Source of the DNA: [Eubacterium] yurii
GTDB lineage: Bacteria > Bacillota > Clostridia > Peptostreptococcales > Filifactoraceae
Reading direction: 5' to 3'
NCBI GenBank assembly: GCA_900167215.1
Contig: FUZS01000010.1
Coordinates: 34,096 to 98,095, forward strand
DNA length: 64,000 nucleotides
Part shown: piece after piece, positions 45,532 through 53,402 of the stretch
Layout: each line of letters begins with the position of its first letter
How positions within the stretch are numbered: position 1 is the stretch's first letter
Translations under genes and position numbers: made by a program
The notes under the pieces: generated by a model
Seen by the model: the letters and a program-made list of their open reading frames with translations, nothing else
The model's database searches: none
Told to the model about the DNA's origin: nothing

Positions 45532-45672
45532 GTGAATCAAGTTAAAAGTATTTGAAGTAGAATAGAAAACTTGTTACAATAAAATAGGTCAAAAGCAAGA
45601 TTTAGAGCTATAAAACTAAGCTAAAATATGCTATAATATTACAAATATAGCGTAAATAAATTGAAATTTATA
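45532..45672 (+). repeat. 140-bp direct repeat, copy 2, with promoter
   Basis: Second copy; extended -10 TGCTATAAT at 45629-45637 serves the DUF523 gene 64 bp downstream. The rest of the 45369-45531 gap shows nothing further. Confidence 0.93.
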
Positions 45673-45700
45673 GTGCAAATTTATCAAGAAAGGTTTTGTA

Positions 45701-46117
45701 ATGAAAATAGCAGTTAGCGCTTGTTTACTTGGAGAGAATTGCAAATATAATGGTGGGAATAATTATAGTGAAAAGTTAATCGAATATATTAAAGGTCATG
45801 AGGTGATTTCTATTTGCCCTGAGGTTCTTGGTGGCTTATCCATACCAAGAGAAGCAGCTGAAATTGTAAATGGCATAGTCAGTAATAAAGACGGTACATC
45901 TGTTGATAAGGAATTTCGAAAAGGTGCTGAAATAGCATTGGAAATCATAAAAGAACAACAGGCAGATTTAGTCATACTGCAATCAAGGAGTCCATCATGC
46001 GGAGTTAATACAATATATGATGGTTCTTTTTCAGGAAAGATTATACCCGGTCAAGGAGTATTTGCAAATTTATTGCATGAAAACAGAATAAAGATTATTG
46101 ATGTAGCTGATTTATAA
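45701..46117 (+). CDS. DUF523-family protein (YbbK-like)
   Basis: 138 residues. MKIAVSACLLGENCKYNGGN, ISICPEVLGGLSIPREAAEI, DLVILQSRSPSCGVNTIYDG and GQGVFANLL match DUF523. Cysteines in SACLLGENCKY, ICPEV and SPSCG are the conserved ones and may bind a metal. Often fused or adjacent to DUF1722, and here a separate DUF1722 gene lies 2 kb downstream. Function unproven. Confidence 0.92.
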   Translation: MKIAVSACLLGENCKYNGGNNYSEKLIEYIKGHEVISICPEVLGGLSIPREAAEIVNGIVSNKDGTSVDKEFRKGAEIALEIIKEQQADLVILQSRSPSCGVNTIYDGSFSGKIIPGQGVFANLLHENRIKIIDVADL

Positions 46118-46152
46118 TCACATATCTGATTTAATTAAAATATAATGATTTT

Positions 46153-46183
46153 AAAAACAGTAAAAAATACTTTACTGTTTTTT
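46153..46183 (+). terminator. Terminator of the DUF523 gene
   Basis: AAAAACAGTAAA/TTTACTGTTTTTT with a six-base loop. The 3' arm and the 11 bases after it (ATTGCTCAAAT) recur at 50791-50815. Confidence 0.82.
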
Positions 46184-46189
46184 ATTGCT

Positions 46190-46310
46190 CAAATATCTAT
46201 TTAATCTACAGATAATCTTCAGCGATAATTTTAAAAAAATAATATATAATTTATGACTTTATTATGATTACAGATAAAATATTTTATCTATTATTTTAGT
46301 ATAAGATAAA
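46190..46310. repeat. Dispersed repeat B, copy
   Basis: Starts ATATCTATTTAATCTACAGA and ends ATCTATTATTTTAGTATAAG. The left end matches TATCTATCTAATTTACGGAT at 53255, about 80 percent over the first 35 bases. Confidence 0.45.
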
Positions 46311-46320
46311 CTATTAAAGC

Positions 46321-46425
46321 TAATAATACTAAGCCTAAAAAATATTAAAGAGCCATATAATTGAATTACAGTAAAATTGCTGATAATTCATAAACTGTAA
46401 TATCATTAATCTCATTGACATTCAT
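46321..46425 (-). repeat. Dispersed repeat A, copy 5, inverted
   Basis: On the minus strand its middle reads ACAGTTTATGAATTATCAG, AATTTTACTGTAATTCAAT and ATATGGCTCTTTAATA, nearly identical to copy 3 at 32.8 kb. Confidence 0.8.
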
Positions 46426-46471
46426 GTATAGAAATGTTATTCACAAATTCCAATTTGGCGCACTGTACATA

Positions 46472-46846
46472 CTACATCTTAAATGCCGTTATCCAAAAAC
46501 ATATTGCGGCTATAAGTGAAATCGGAGTCATAACATATTTTTCTTTCTTACTTTTTGAAATCATGTTCATAATAGTATTCAAAGATAGGTAAGCAGCAAA
46601 GAAGAAACAAATATATTTGGTAAGCTTAATAGAAAAGAACAAGGGAATAAAACCTCCAGCTTGCAAAATAATTAGCATTGCGAAAATTTGGATAAAAAAC
46701 GAAATGACTGCTGCAACTCTAAATTTCTTAGGTAAGATTTTATGTTGTCCACCCATTGTAAATTCGCCCAAAGGCAATCCACAAGCAACAAGAACTGTCA
46801 TAGTTGCTATAATTCCAAATAATACTGCGCCTATTATTGAAAACAT
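46472..46846 (-). CDS. Small integral membrane protein, four segments
   Basis: 124 residues. Hydrophobic segments at about 2-22, 44-68, 73-92 and 104-122; a conserved-looking loop GEFTMGGQHKILPKKFR follows segment 1. No recognised family or catalytic residue. The only minus-strand gene in the accessory run, flanked by repeats. ATG start preceded by a GGGAGAATATTAAT-type site. Confidence 0.72.
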   Translation of the reverse strand: MFSIIGAVLFGIIATMTVLVACGLPLGEFTMGGQHKILPKKFRVAAVISFFIQIFAMLIILQAGGFIPLFFSIKLTKYICFFFAAYLSLNTIMNMISKSKKEKYVMTPISLIAAICFWITAFKM

Positions 46847-46955
46847 AGATTAATATTCTCCCTTCACAAAATACAAAAAATTTCAGTTACAAATTCAAAT
46901 TTATTTCTCTAAATATTAGTATAATTATAACATATTCTTATCAAGTTATCAATTT

Positions 46956-47102
46956 TTATAGACCTAACTCTTGCTTTTTCACCTGTTTAAGTCCTCTGTT
47001 TTCTTGTAATAATTTTTCTATACAGCTTTTAACACTTTCAGCTTGTTCCTTTGGTTTTAAAGCTTTTTTTACTTTCTTACTGATGTACCTTGTATAGTAC
47101 TC
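46956..47102 (-). pseudogene. C-terminal remnant of an unknown gene
   Basis: An open minus-strand frame of 48 codons without a start: EYYTRYISKKVKKALKPKEQ, then SVKSCIEKLLQENRGLKQ and a stop. It is lysine-rich and helical, with no recognised family. The 5' side stops exactly at repeat A copy 6, suggesting that the repeat's arrival cut the gene. Confidence 0.45.
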
Positions 47103-47224
47103 TTATACTAATCACCGCTTGTGATACCAAGTACATATTTTAAATGCTTCTATACATTGTAGAGATTTTCATTAACTTTTTCTGTAAAAAAACTACACAG
47201 CTTTTTAACAAGTTTTTAATATTA
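47102..47224 (+). repeat. Dispersed repeat A, copy 6 (MITE-like)
   Basis: Begins CTTATACTAATCACCGCTTG (complete left terminal repeat) and ends AACAAGTTTTTAATATTA. Shares the TATACATTGTAGAGATTTTC segment with copy 7. Confidence 0.8.
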
Positions 47225-47347
47225 CATGATATTGACAAATGGGACAACTTCCAATGTATTTTAGTTTTTACTGTTGCTTTTGCCACTGTCCTAATCACCG
47301 CTATTCATTTAATTTTTACAAGCCGGTGGAAAAAGCAATTTAAAATA

Positions 47348-47356
47348 TGATATAAT
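47348..47356 (+). promoter_or_regulatory. Extended -10 of the DUF1697 gene
   Basis: TGATATAAT, 48 bp upstream of the ATG; same type as in front of the YciI, DUF523 and flavoprotein genes. Confidence 0.65.
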
Positions 47357-47403
47357 ATTATAAGTATAAGTGAAACAAATTAGAAATTTTAGGGGAGAAT
47401 TGG

Positions 47404-47949
47404 ATGAGATATGTACTTTTGTTAAGAGGTATAAATGTAGGCGGAAAAAATAAAGTATCTATGGATGATTTAAAAAAATTACTATCAAATGCAGGCTTTG
47501 AAGATGTATCTTCTTATATCAACAGCGGAAATTTATTTTTCAGCAGTGAGCAAAGTCAAGAGAATTGCATATCAAAAATAAAAGATTTGTTGGAAAGCAA
47601 CTATGACTTTTCCATTCCCTTTGCTTTGATTAGCAAAGATGAGTATCTACAAGAAAAATCAGAATTGCCTGATTGGTGGGAGGAAGATTTGGCAAGAAAA
47701 GATGTACTTTTCATACCTAATCATATTGACAAATCTCTTATTATAGAATTTATAAATAATTCGCAGTTCTACAATGAAATAGTCTATATTGGAAGAAATG
47801 CAATATTTTGGGGAAAGTATGATGAAGCAGAATATTTAAAATCTACCTATCATAAAAAACTGATTAAGCAAGATTTCTATAAACATATTACGATTAGAAA
47901 TGGTAAGACATTTGAAAAGATAGCAGAGATTATAGAAAAAGAAGATTAA
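47404..47949 (+). CDS. DUF1697-family protein
   Basis: 181 residues. MRYVLLLRGINVGGKNKVSM, LKKLLSNAGFEDVSSYINSG, NLFF and a C-terminal NGKTFEKIAEI are the DUF1697 hallmarks. The family is widespread and uncharacterised; the fold resembles a nucleic-acid-binding alpha/beta domain. ATG with GGGGAG eight bases upstream. Single-gene unit between repeats. Confidence 0.93.
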   Translation: MRYVLLLRGINVGGKNKVSMDDLKKLLSNAGFEDVSSYINSGNLFFSSEQSQENCISKIKDLLESNYDFSIPFALISKDEYLQEKSELPDWWEEDLARKDVLFIPNHIDKSLIIEFINNSQFYNEIVYIGRNAIFWGKYDEAEYLKSTYHKKLIKQDFYKHITIRNGKTFEKIAEIIEKED

Positions 47950-47981
47950 AAATATCACTTTATATAATTGATTTGAATATT

Positions 47982-48098
47982 CTTATACTAAAAAACAGTT
48001 AAAAAGCCTTGTAATCATGTTATAAAAAAGTTATTGAAAATCTCTATAATGTATAGAGTCATTTAAAATAACTGCTTGCTATTATAAATGGAGATTAG
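47982..48098 (-). repeat. Dispersed repeat A, copy 7, inverted
   Basis: On the minus strand CTAATCTCCATTTATAATAG to GTTTTTTAGTATAAG. Terminal repeats CTTATACTAA (left, as read on plus) and GATTAG (right) are inverted. It ends 20 bp before the DUF1722 start, so may carry part of that gene's promoter. Confidence 0.82.
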
Positions 48099-48117
48099 TT
48101 TTAAAGAGGACTTGAGT

Positions 48118-48522
48118 ATGAGTTACAAAAATACAAAAAGAGAATGTGAAGAGCTATGGGCAAAAAATAAATATTATGTGCTGAGCAAGTCCCACAAAGC
48201 ATATTTAGATATAAGACAGTATCTGAAAGAAAAAGAAGTGGATATTGTATTTATAAATGAAAAAATACAAGAGGTAAAGGATTTAAAAGAAAGTAAAAAG
48301 GACTTTAGTAATGCCATTCTCCATATATGGGGATATTTCAAAAAAGAGGCAAGCGAAATAGAAAAACAAGGATTGTTTAATATATTGGAAGAATATATGC
48401 AAGGGAAAAAAAATCAAAAATCCGTAATTGAATATATTAATAGCTTACTGAAAAAATACCCAAATAAATATTTACAAGAATCCACTTTATTAACAGGAGA
48501 ACAAGATGAGACTATGGCATGA
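48118..48522 (+). CDS. DUF1722-family protein (YbgA-like)
   Basis: 134 residues. The DUF1722 core LWAKNKYYVLSKSHKAYLDI is intact, with DFSNAILHIWGYFKK, VIEYINSLLKKYPNKYLQES. In many bacteria this domain follows DUF523 in one polypeptide; here the two are separate genes 2 kb apart. The end overlaps the next gene by 17 bp, so the two are coupled. AGAGGA before the ATG. Confidence 0.9.
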   Translation: MSYKNTKRECEELWAKNKYYVLSKSHKAYLDIRQYLKEKEVDIVFINEKIQEVKDLKESKKDFSNAILHIWGYFKKEASEIEKQGLFNILEEYMQGKKNQKSVIEYINSLLKKYPNKYLQESTLLTGEQDETMA

Positions 48523-48874
48523 AGAAATTATCCATCTACTGCCTAAAAATCAGCTCCTTGGGCAACATAGAGAATGTTGCGCACTTAGGGGCAATGGGTG
48601 GAACAAGAAACACAAGACTGTAGATTATGTATTTTTATATTCTCCATATCACTTATTTATTTACCATTTATTAGTTATGGATGAAATGGAAAAAAGGGGA
48701 TATAAGATTTCTATTGAATGGAAAGATAAAGATTATAGAGGAAAGACAGCTAAAAAATACAATAACCTTGAAGAAAAAGACATAGACAAGCCGATTTACA
48801 AAGAACATGATAGTAAATATCTTTCTGAGTGTATAGAAAACCTGGAAAGCAAAGGAATAAAGTTAGAGCTATAG
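48506..48874 (+). CDS. TIGR02328-family protein
   Basis: 122 residues, starting MRLWHEEIIHLLPKNQLLGQ, then HRECCALRGNGWNKKH and TVDYVFLYSPYHLFIYHLLV, the pattern of TIGR02328 proteins, distantly like pyrimidine-dimer DNA glycosylases (the N-terminal HxE and RECCALRG region would hold the active site). A DNA repair link for the DUF1722/TIGR02328 pair is plausible but unshown. GGAGAA precedes the ATG inside the upstream gene. Confidence 0.88.
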   Translation: MRLWHEEIIHLLPKNQLLGQHRECCALRGNGWNKKHKTVDYVFLYSPYHLFIYHLLVMDEMEKRGYKISIEWKDKDYRGKTAKKYNNLEEKDIDKPIYKEHDSKYLSECIENLESKGIKLEL

Positions 48875-49102
48875 GAGTTGTAAATATTTTTGTGTATATA
48901 CTAAGGAAATATTATTTTCTTTAGTGATTATAAATTTTTTTATCACTGAAATAAGAATGCTTTGAGACTATTATATAATTGGTATCATTTGATTTTTATT
49001 ATAAAATAGTGTATAATACATTTCATATATTTAATATCTAAAAAATATCTAATTTTGAAGTCTTTTGATAAATATATAAATATCCATGAAAGGAGTAGTA
49101 CT

Positions 49103-49342
49103 ATGATTTGGTTACTTATTGTCGGTGGATTTATAGGATTTATAGCAGGAGGAATTACTAAAAAAGGTGGAGCAATGGGTATAATTGCTAATATCATTGC
49201 AGGTCTATTAGGTTCATCAGTAGGTCAATCATTATTTGGAACATGGGGTCCAACCTTAGCTGGAATGGCATTAGTTCCTTCTATCTTAGGTGCAGTAATT
49301 GTAATTGCCGTCGTATCATTTTTCTTTGGAAAAAAAGAATAG
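49103..49342 (+). CDS. GlsB/YeaQ/YmgE-family stress-response membrane protein
   Basis: 79 residues, three membrane segments, glycine-rich: FIGFIAGGITKKGGAMGI, IIAGLLGSSVGQSLFG and a last helix before FFFGKKE. The start is the ATG after AAGGAG; the longer frame at 49055 has none. First of a stress-type trio with CsbD and superoxide dismutase, all spaced by 30-45 bp. Confidence 0.92.
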   Translation: MIWLLIVGGFIGFIAGGITKKGGAMGIIANIIAGLLGSSVGQSLFGTWGPTLAGMALVPSILGAVIVIAVVSFFFGKKE

Positions 49343-49372
49343 AGCATATTTTAAACAAAAGGAGGTCTAATT

Positions 49373-49576
49373 ATGTCAATTGAAGAAAAAATTGATCAAG
49401 CTAAAGGTGCAGTAAAAGAAGGTATAGGTAAGATAACCGGTGACAAAAAAATAGAAAAAGAAGGAGCTGCAGAAAAAGTAACTGCAAAAGTTAAAGAAGT
49501 GGCTGAAGATGTTAAAGATGCTATAGAAGGAACAATTGAAGGTGTCAAAAACATTGTGAATAAAGATGAGGAATAA
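49373..49576 (+). CDS. CsbD-family stress protein
   Basis: 67 residues, hydrophilic: [41 protein letters not shown] typical CsbD repeat of amphipathic helices. CsbD genes are general-stress genes in other Firmicutes. AGGAGG before the ATG; 30 bp after the GlsB-like stop. Confidence 0.93.
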   Translation: MSIEEKIDQAKGAVKEGIGKITGDKKIEKEGAAEKVTAKVKEVAEDVKDAIEGTIEGVKNIVNKDEE

Positions 49577-49619
49577 TTTTAACATCTGAGTGGGATAATA
49601 TTAGTAAAGGAGGAAATCC

Positions 49620-50231
49620 ATGTTTGAACAAGTAAAATTAGACTATGATTTTAACGCTTTAGAGCCTTATATTGATACCCTAACTATGGAGACCCATTAT
49701 GGAAAACATCACGCAACTTATACTAAGAATTTTAATGAAGCAGTGGAGAAAGCAGGACTTTCAAACAAGTCTATAGAGGAAATTCTTTCTTCTCTATCTT
49801 CTATTTCTGATGAAAGTTTAAGGAATGCTTTACAGAATAATGGTGGCGGATATTATAATCATAATCTGTATTTTTCTATTATGAGTCCAAAAAAGGACAC
49901 AAAACCTAACTTGTCTTTGGAAGAGGCTATTGAAAGAGACTTTGGTTCCTTGAATAAGTTAATAGAAACTTTGCAGAATTTGGCTATGGGACAGTTTGGT
50001 TCAGGTTGGGCATTCCTTTCTACAGATAAGGGAGGCAAGCTCTATGCTACAAAGGCTGCAAACCAGAATAATCCGCTTATGGAAGAAGGGCAACATACTC
50101 CTATATTGGGTATTGATGTATGGGAACATGCCTACTATCTACAATATAAGAACTTAAGAGGAGATTATGTAAAAAATTTCTTTAAGGTTCTGGATTGGGA
50201 GAAGGTAAGCAAAAATTACGAAAACCGTTAG
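49620..50231 (+). CDS. sod: Fe/Mn superoxide dismutase
   Basis: 203 residues. Metal ligands: His in METHYGKHHATYTKNFN (about 24-40), His in GGGYYNHNLYF, and Asp/His in DVWEHAYYLQYKNLRGDYV (about 165-183). GSGWAFLS is also present. The Fe or Mn preference cannot be told safely. Converts superoxide to peroxide and oxygen; in an anaerobe it suits transient air exposure. Third gene of the stress trio, with its own AGGAGG and a strong terminator. Confidence 0.95.
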   Translation: MFEQVKLDYDFNALEPYIDTLTMETHYGKHHATYTKNFNEAVEKAGLSNKSIEEILSSLSSISDESLRNALQNNGGGYYNHNLYFSIMSPKKDTKPNLSLEEAIERDFGSLNKLIETLQNLAMGQFGSGWAFLSTDKGGKLYATKAANQNNPLMEEGQHTPILGIDVWEHAYYLQYKNLRGDYVKNFFKVLDWEKVSKNYENR

Positions 50232-50265
50232 TAATATTAAGTGAAAGAAAATATTTATTCTTTTA

Positions 50266-50325
50266 GAAAGTGTAGCTCTAAAACCGTATATATGTTCGAG
50301 TTTTGGAACTGCACTTTTTTATTTT
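50266..50325 (+). terminator. Terminator of the stress trio
   Basis: AAAGTG.AG..CTAAAAC facing GTTTTG..CT.CACTTT, followed by TTTTTATTTT; 35 bp past the sod stop. Confidence 0.85.
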
Positions 50326-50518
50326 AAAAAAAGCAGATGGGTCTCTACAATATTTTGCTAACAGAATACTTTACTTCAAAGAGCATAAAACAGAACTTAT
50401 TTTATTTGAAAGTGCAAAGAAAAAAACTATATTCTTTACAATTATAGGAATATGAAAAAAGTAGAACAAACTGAAAATGTTGAAACTTGGGAAAAATGTG
50501 ATATAATATCATAGATAT

Positions 50519-50736
50519 AGAGTCAAACAGAAAAAAGGACTACCATTTATCATTTCATACGTCTTAATCTGGCTTTTTATTACTTTTGTTTCAGCATTAG
50601 ATATTGGCATTAAAATCAAAAATATTTTTGTATTTTGTTGCTCAACAACTTTACTGCCATTATTATGGATGATAGGAAAAAAGTTGATGTAGATATTTTT
50701 TCAAAAGAAAATGAGTTAGATAATTTAGAGTTATGA
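50519..50736 (+). pseudogene. Degraded small membrane protein
   Basis: Frame reads RKKGLPFIISYVLIWLFITF, VSALDIGIKIKNIFVF, ends at TAG after GKKLM, and continues in another frame VDIFSKENELDNLEL. No good start codon is seen, though TGATATAAT lies at 50499-50507. Two hydrophobic segments. The shift suggests a broken gene. The rest of the 50232-50997 gap holds the sod terminator, a copy of the 46.17-kb terminator arm (50791-50815) and the promoter for the next gene. Confidence 0.4.
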
Positions 50737-50933
50737 ATCCCTATTTGTCTAATTGAATATAAGAATTTAAGAAACAATAAATCAAAATGATTTACTGTTT
50801 TTTTATTGCTCAAATTTCAAAATAAATGAATCTATAAATATAAAAAGCTATTTTTAAAAAACTCTCTTTAAAGAGCTTATTATTAACTTAAAAACTTGTA
50901 AAACTAAAGTGGGTGGAAAAATTAGCCTGTAAG

Positions 50934-50942
50934 TGCTATAAT
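50934..50942 (+). promoter_or_regulatory. Extended -10 of the flavoprotein gene
   Basis: TGCTATAAT, 55 bp upstream of the start at 50998. Confidence 0.65.
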
Positions 50943-50997
50943 ACTACCAAATGTATAGTAAGACAAATTTTTGAATGGGAGGAGGAAAAATCATTTT

Positions 50998-51687
50998 ATG
51001 AAAATAGTGATTATACATGGTCAAAATCACAAAGGCTCCACCTATCATGTATCAAGAATGCTTTCAGAAAAATTGGATGGAGAAATAAAAGAGTTTTTTC
51101 TTCCTAAGGATTTTGATAAGTTTTGTATTGGTTGTTGCAATTGCTTTATAAAGGGAGAAAATACCTGTCCCCATTTTGAAGACTTAAAACCCATTACTAC
51201 AGCTATTGATGAGTCAGATGTCATTATACTTGCAAGTCCTGTATATGTGTTTCATGTAAGTGGAGCGATGAAGTCATTGCTTGATCATTATGGATATAGA
51301 TGGATGGTTCATAGACCAAATGAAGCTATGTTTTCCAAGATAGCTGTCTGTATCTCTACAGCGTCAGGCTCAGGCATGAAAAGTGCCAATAAAGATATGG
51401 CTGACAGTGCATTTTTTTGGGGATGTGCCAAAATCTATAAGTTAGGTATTGCAGTTTGGGAGACTAATTGGCAAAGAGTCAGCGAAACAATAAAAGCAAA
51501 GGCTGATAGGCAAACAACTTCTCTTTCAAATAAGATTAGAAAAAAGTACACTAAGATAAGACCTACTATTAAGATAAAACTATTTTTTTATATCATGAGA
51601 ATGTTTCAGAAAAAAGGCATTAACGAATTGGATAAAAAATATTGGTTTGAAAAAGGCTGGCTCGCTAAAGTTCTCCCTTGGAAGTGA
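50998..51687 (+). CDS. Flavodoxin-fold NAD(P)H-dependent oxidoreductase
   Basis: 229 residues. MKIVIIHGQNHKGSTYHVSR is the FMN-phosphate loop; CIGCCNCFIKGENTCPHFED (about 42-62) is the Cys-rich insert of iron-sulfur flavoproteins; DVIILASPVYVFHVSGAMKS is the FMN-side strand. Probably an FMN reductase or multimeric flavodoxin acting on quinones or small oxidants. The start chosen is the ATG of MKIVII; GGAGGAGG is 12 bases upstream. It precedes the metallo-hydrolase gene by 66 bp. Confidence 0.88.
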   Translation: MKIVIIHGQNHKGSTYHVSRMLSEKLDGEIKEFFLPKDFDKFCIGCCNCFIKGENTCPHFEDLKPITTAIDESDVIILASPVYVFHVSGAMKSLLDHYGYRWMVHRPNEAMFSKIAVCISTASGSGMKSANKDMADSAFFWGCAKIYKLGIAVWETNWQRVSETIKAKADRQTTSLSNKIRKKYTKIRPTIKIKLFFYIMRMFQKKGINELDKKYWFEKGWLAKVLPWK

Positions 51688-51753
51688 TATGAATTAAATT
51701 TTACTTTGATAAGTCATTATATAAAGATAGCTTTGAATTATGGAGGTAATAAA

Positions 51754-52392
51754 ATGGCAGAAATTCGTAGAATAAATTGTGGAACAGGAAACTGCTATAT
51801 AATATCAGATAAGTCAAATGCAATATTAGTCGATACAGGAAGCAAAGAAAACATCAATGATGTAATTGCTGAATGTGATAAATATGATATGAAGCTGATA
51901 ATACTTACTCATGTGCATTTTGACCATGATGAAAATGCCTCAGTTCTATCAGAAAAATACAATATACCGGTGGCTATACATCCTTTAGATGAAGAGCTTT
52001 TTGACAGCTATGATAAGCAGGCACTTCATTCCTACGGTCTAATCGGTAAAATTGTACTTGCTTTATCAATAAAAAAACTTCAAAATATAAAAGTTGAAAA
52101 ACCTAAGAATCTAATATTTGTTAAGGATAAAGACGAACTTTCCAAGTATGGTGTCAATGCTACTATTATAGAGCTTCCAGGTCATACAAAAGGCTCAATA
52201 GGAGTAGATACAGGCGAAGGACTTATCGTTGGTGACGCTCTTGATAATTGGATTTTTCCTGCAATAGGACATCTATACAATGATATAAATGAAATCAAGA
52301 AAACTACTGAAAAAATTAAGGCACTTGGCGAAAGAACTCTGTATTATGGACATGGCAAACCAAGTAATAACAGATTTAAGCTACTGACATAA
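51754..52392 (+). CDS. Metallo-beta-lactamase-fold hydrolase
   Basis: 212 residues. The metal motif is THVHFDHDENA (about 56-66, HxHxDH), with NCYIISDKSNAILVDTG before it and LPGHTKGSIGVDTGEGLIVGD and a last YYGHGKPS after. Glyoxalase II-like member; substrate unknown. The ATG follows GGAGG; the longer frame at 51706 is less likely. Possibly co-transcribed with the flavoprotein. Confidence 0.92.
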   Translation: MAEIRRINCGTGNCYIISDKSNAILVDTGSKENINDVIAECDKYDMKLIILTHVHFDHDENASVLSEKYNIPVAIHPLDEELFDSYDKQALHSYGLIGKIVLALSIKKLQNIKVEKPKNLIFVKDKDELSKYGVNATIIELPGHTKGSIGVDTGEGLIVGDALDNWIFPAIGHLYNDINEIKKTTEKIKALGERTLYYGHGKPSNNRFKLLT

Positions 52393-52556
52393 AATATCTT
52401 GGGAAGTTTCTAACTTACAACAAAGCTATTACAGTATTTTCAAAAAAATAAATAGCAAATTCTTAAATCAGCTATGCAGCCTTCCCTATGTAAAAATGCT
52501 ATGATATTTGCAATTATAAGCAATTCAAAAGAGAATATGCAGGAGATATATTATAA

Positions 52557-52961
52557 ATGAATGAAAGAAAATTATACTTAAGCTCTATAGATATTATGGG
52601 TATTTTAGGATTTTTGCTTTGGATATTGACCTTATTTTTAAGAAAGTATTATTCTATTAATGAAGTTCTGCCAATATTTGCTTTTATGCCAAACTTTGCA
52701 GGAGGATGGACTGCAACTGCTACGTTCAAACAGTTCTTCTTTCCTATTTATTCTAAAAAGCCGTTATCAGATATAAATTTTTCAAAGAAAACTTTATTTT
52801 TTATATGTATAGCAGTCATAATACTCTCTGCTATTAATGAACTCTTGCCATTTAGCAGCTCATTTGATGTATATGATATGCTTGCTACTGTAATAGCTGA
52901 AATAATCATCTTTGTGCTACCTATTATTTTAAAAGAGAAGATATTTATAGAATTTAGATAA
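52557..52961 (+). CDS. Small membrane protein, four segments
   Basis: 134 residues with hydrophobic segments near 11-28, 40-52, 80-95 and 109-126. The loop NFAGGWTATATFKQFFFP is polar and may be functional. No family recognised. A TGCTATGAT promoter-like site is about 60 bp upstream, and AGGAGA lies before the ATG. Single-gene unit. Confidence 0.65.
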   Translation: MNERKLYLSSIDIMGILGFLLWILTLFLRKYYSINEVLPIFAFMPNFAGGWTATATFKQFFFPIYSKKPLSDINFSKKTLFFICIAVIILSAINELLPFSSSFDVYDMLATVIAEIIIFVLPIILKEKIFIEFR

Positions 52962-53402
52962 GAAAAAGTATATGAGAAGTATCAGTCTTTTCCAAGTTAA
53001 TGTTTCTAATACTATAATCTAATAGAATAATGGAAATATTTTATAAAAAATTATGTAGCAAAAGTTTATTAGCAAAAAATATACTTAAGATAGAATCCAT
53101 AGTTTAAATAGAGTTTAGTATAAGAACACACTTTAAGAAAATCAGATATGATTATTCATTAAAAAGCTTAGATTAAAGACAAATTTGAGCATAATAAATC
53201 AATATTCTATCAAAAATTACCTGATTTGATATGATTTTAATACTGATATCTATCTAATTTACGGATAATATTCATAGAGAAATTAATAAAAATAACTAAT
53301 AATTATAATATCATAAATTTTCTAAAACATATTATCCATTATTCTATTAAATTTTAGTGTAAAAAGATAAATCAAAATATCCATATGGGTGGTGAATTTA
53401 AT
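52962..53402. other. Gap with two probable repeat B copies
   Basis: Copy at 53003-53137: TTCTAATACTATAATCTAAT to GTTTAAATAGAGTTTAGTATA. Copy at 53250-53372: GATATCTATCTAATTTACGG to CTATTAAATTTTAGTGTAAA. Both have loosely inverted ends. No gene. Confidence 0.45.

Noticed and set aside
41630-48098. CRISPR array in the repeat-rich accessory region
   Set aside because: Repeats are far apart, about 110 bp, in both orientations, and diverged; no regular short repeats with spacers and no cas genes.
44126-50815. Integron with attC sites
   Set aside because: The recurring intergenic blocks lack attC-like inverted core sites and no tyrosine integrase is present, so only cassette-like growth is proposed.
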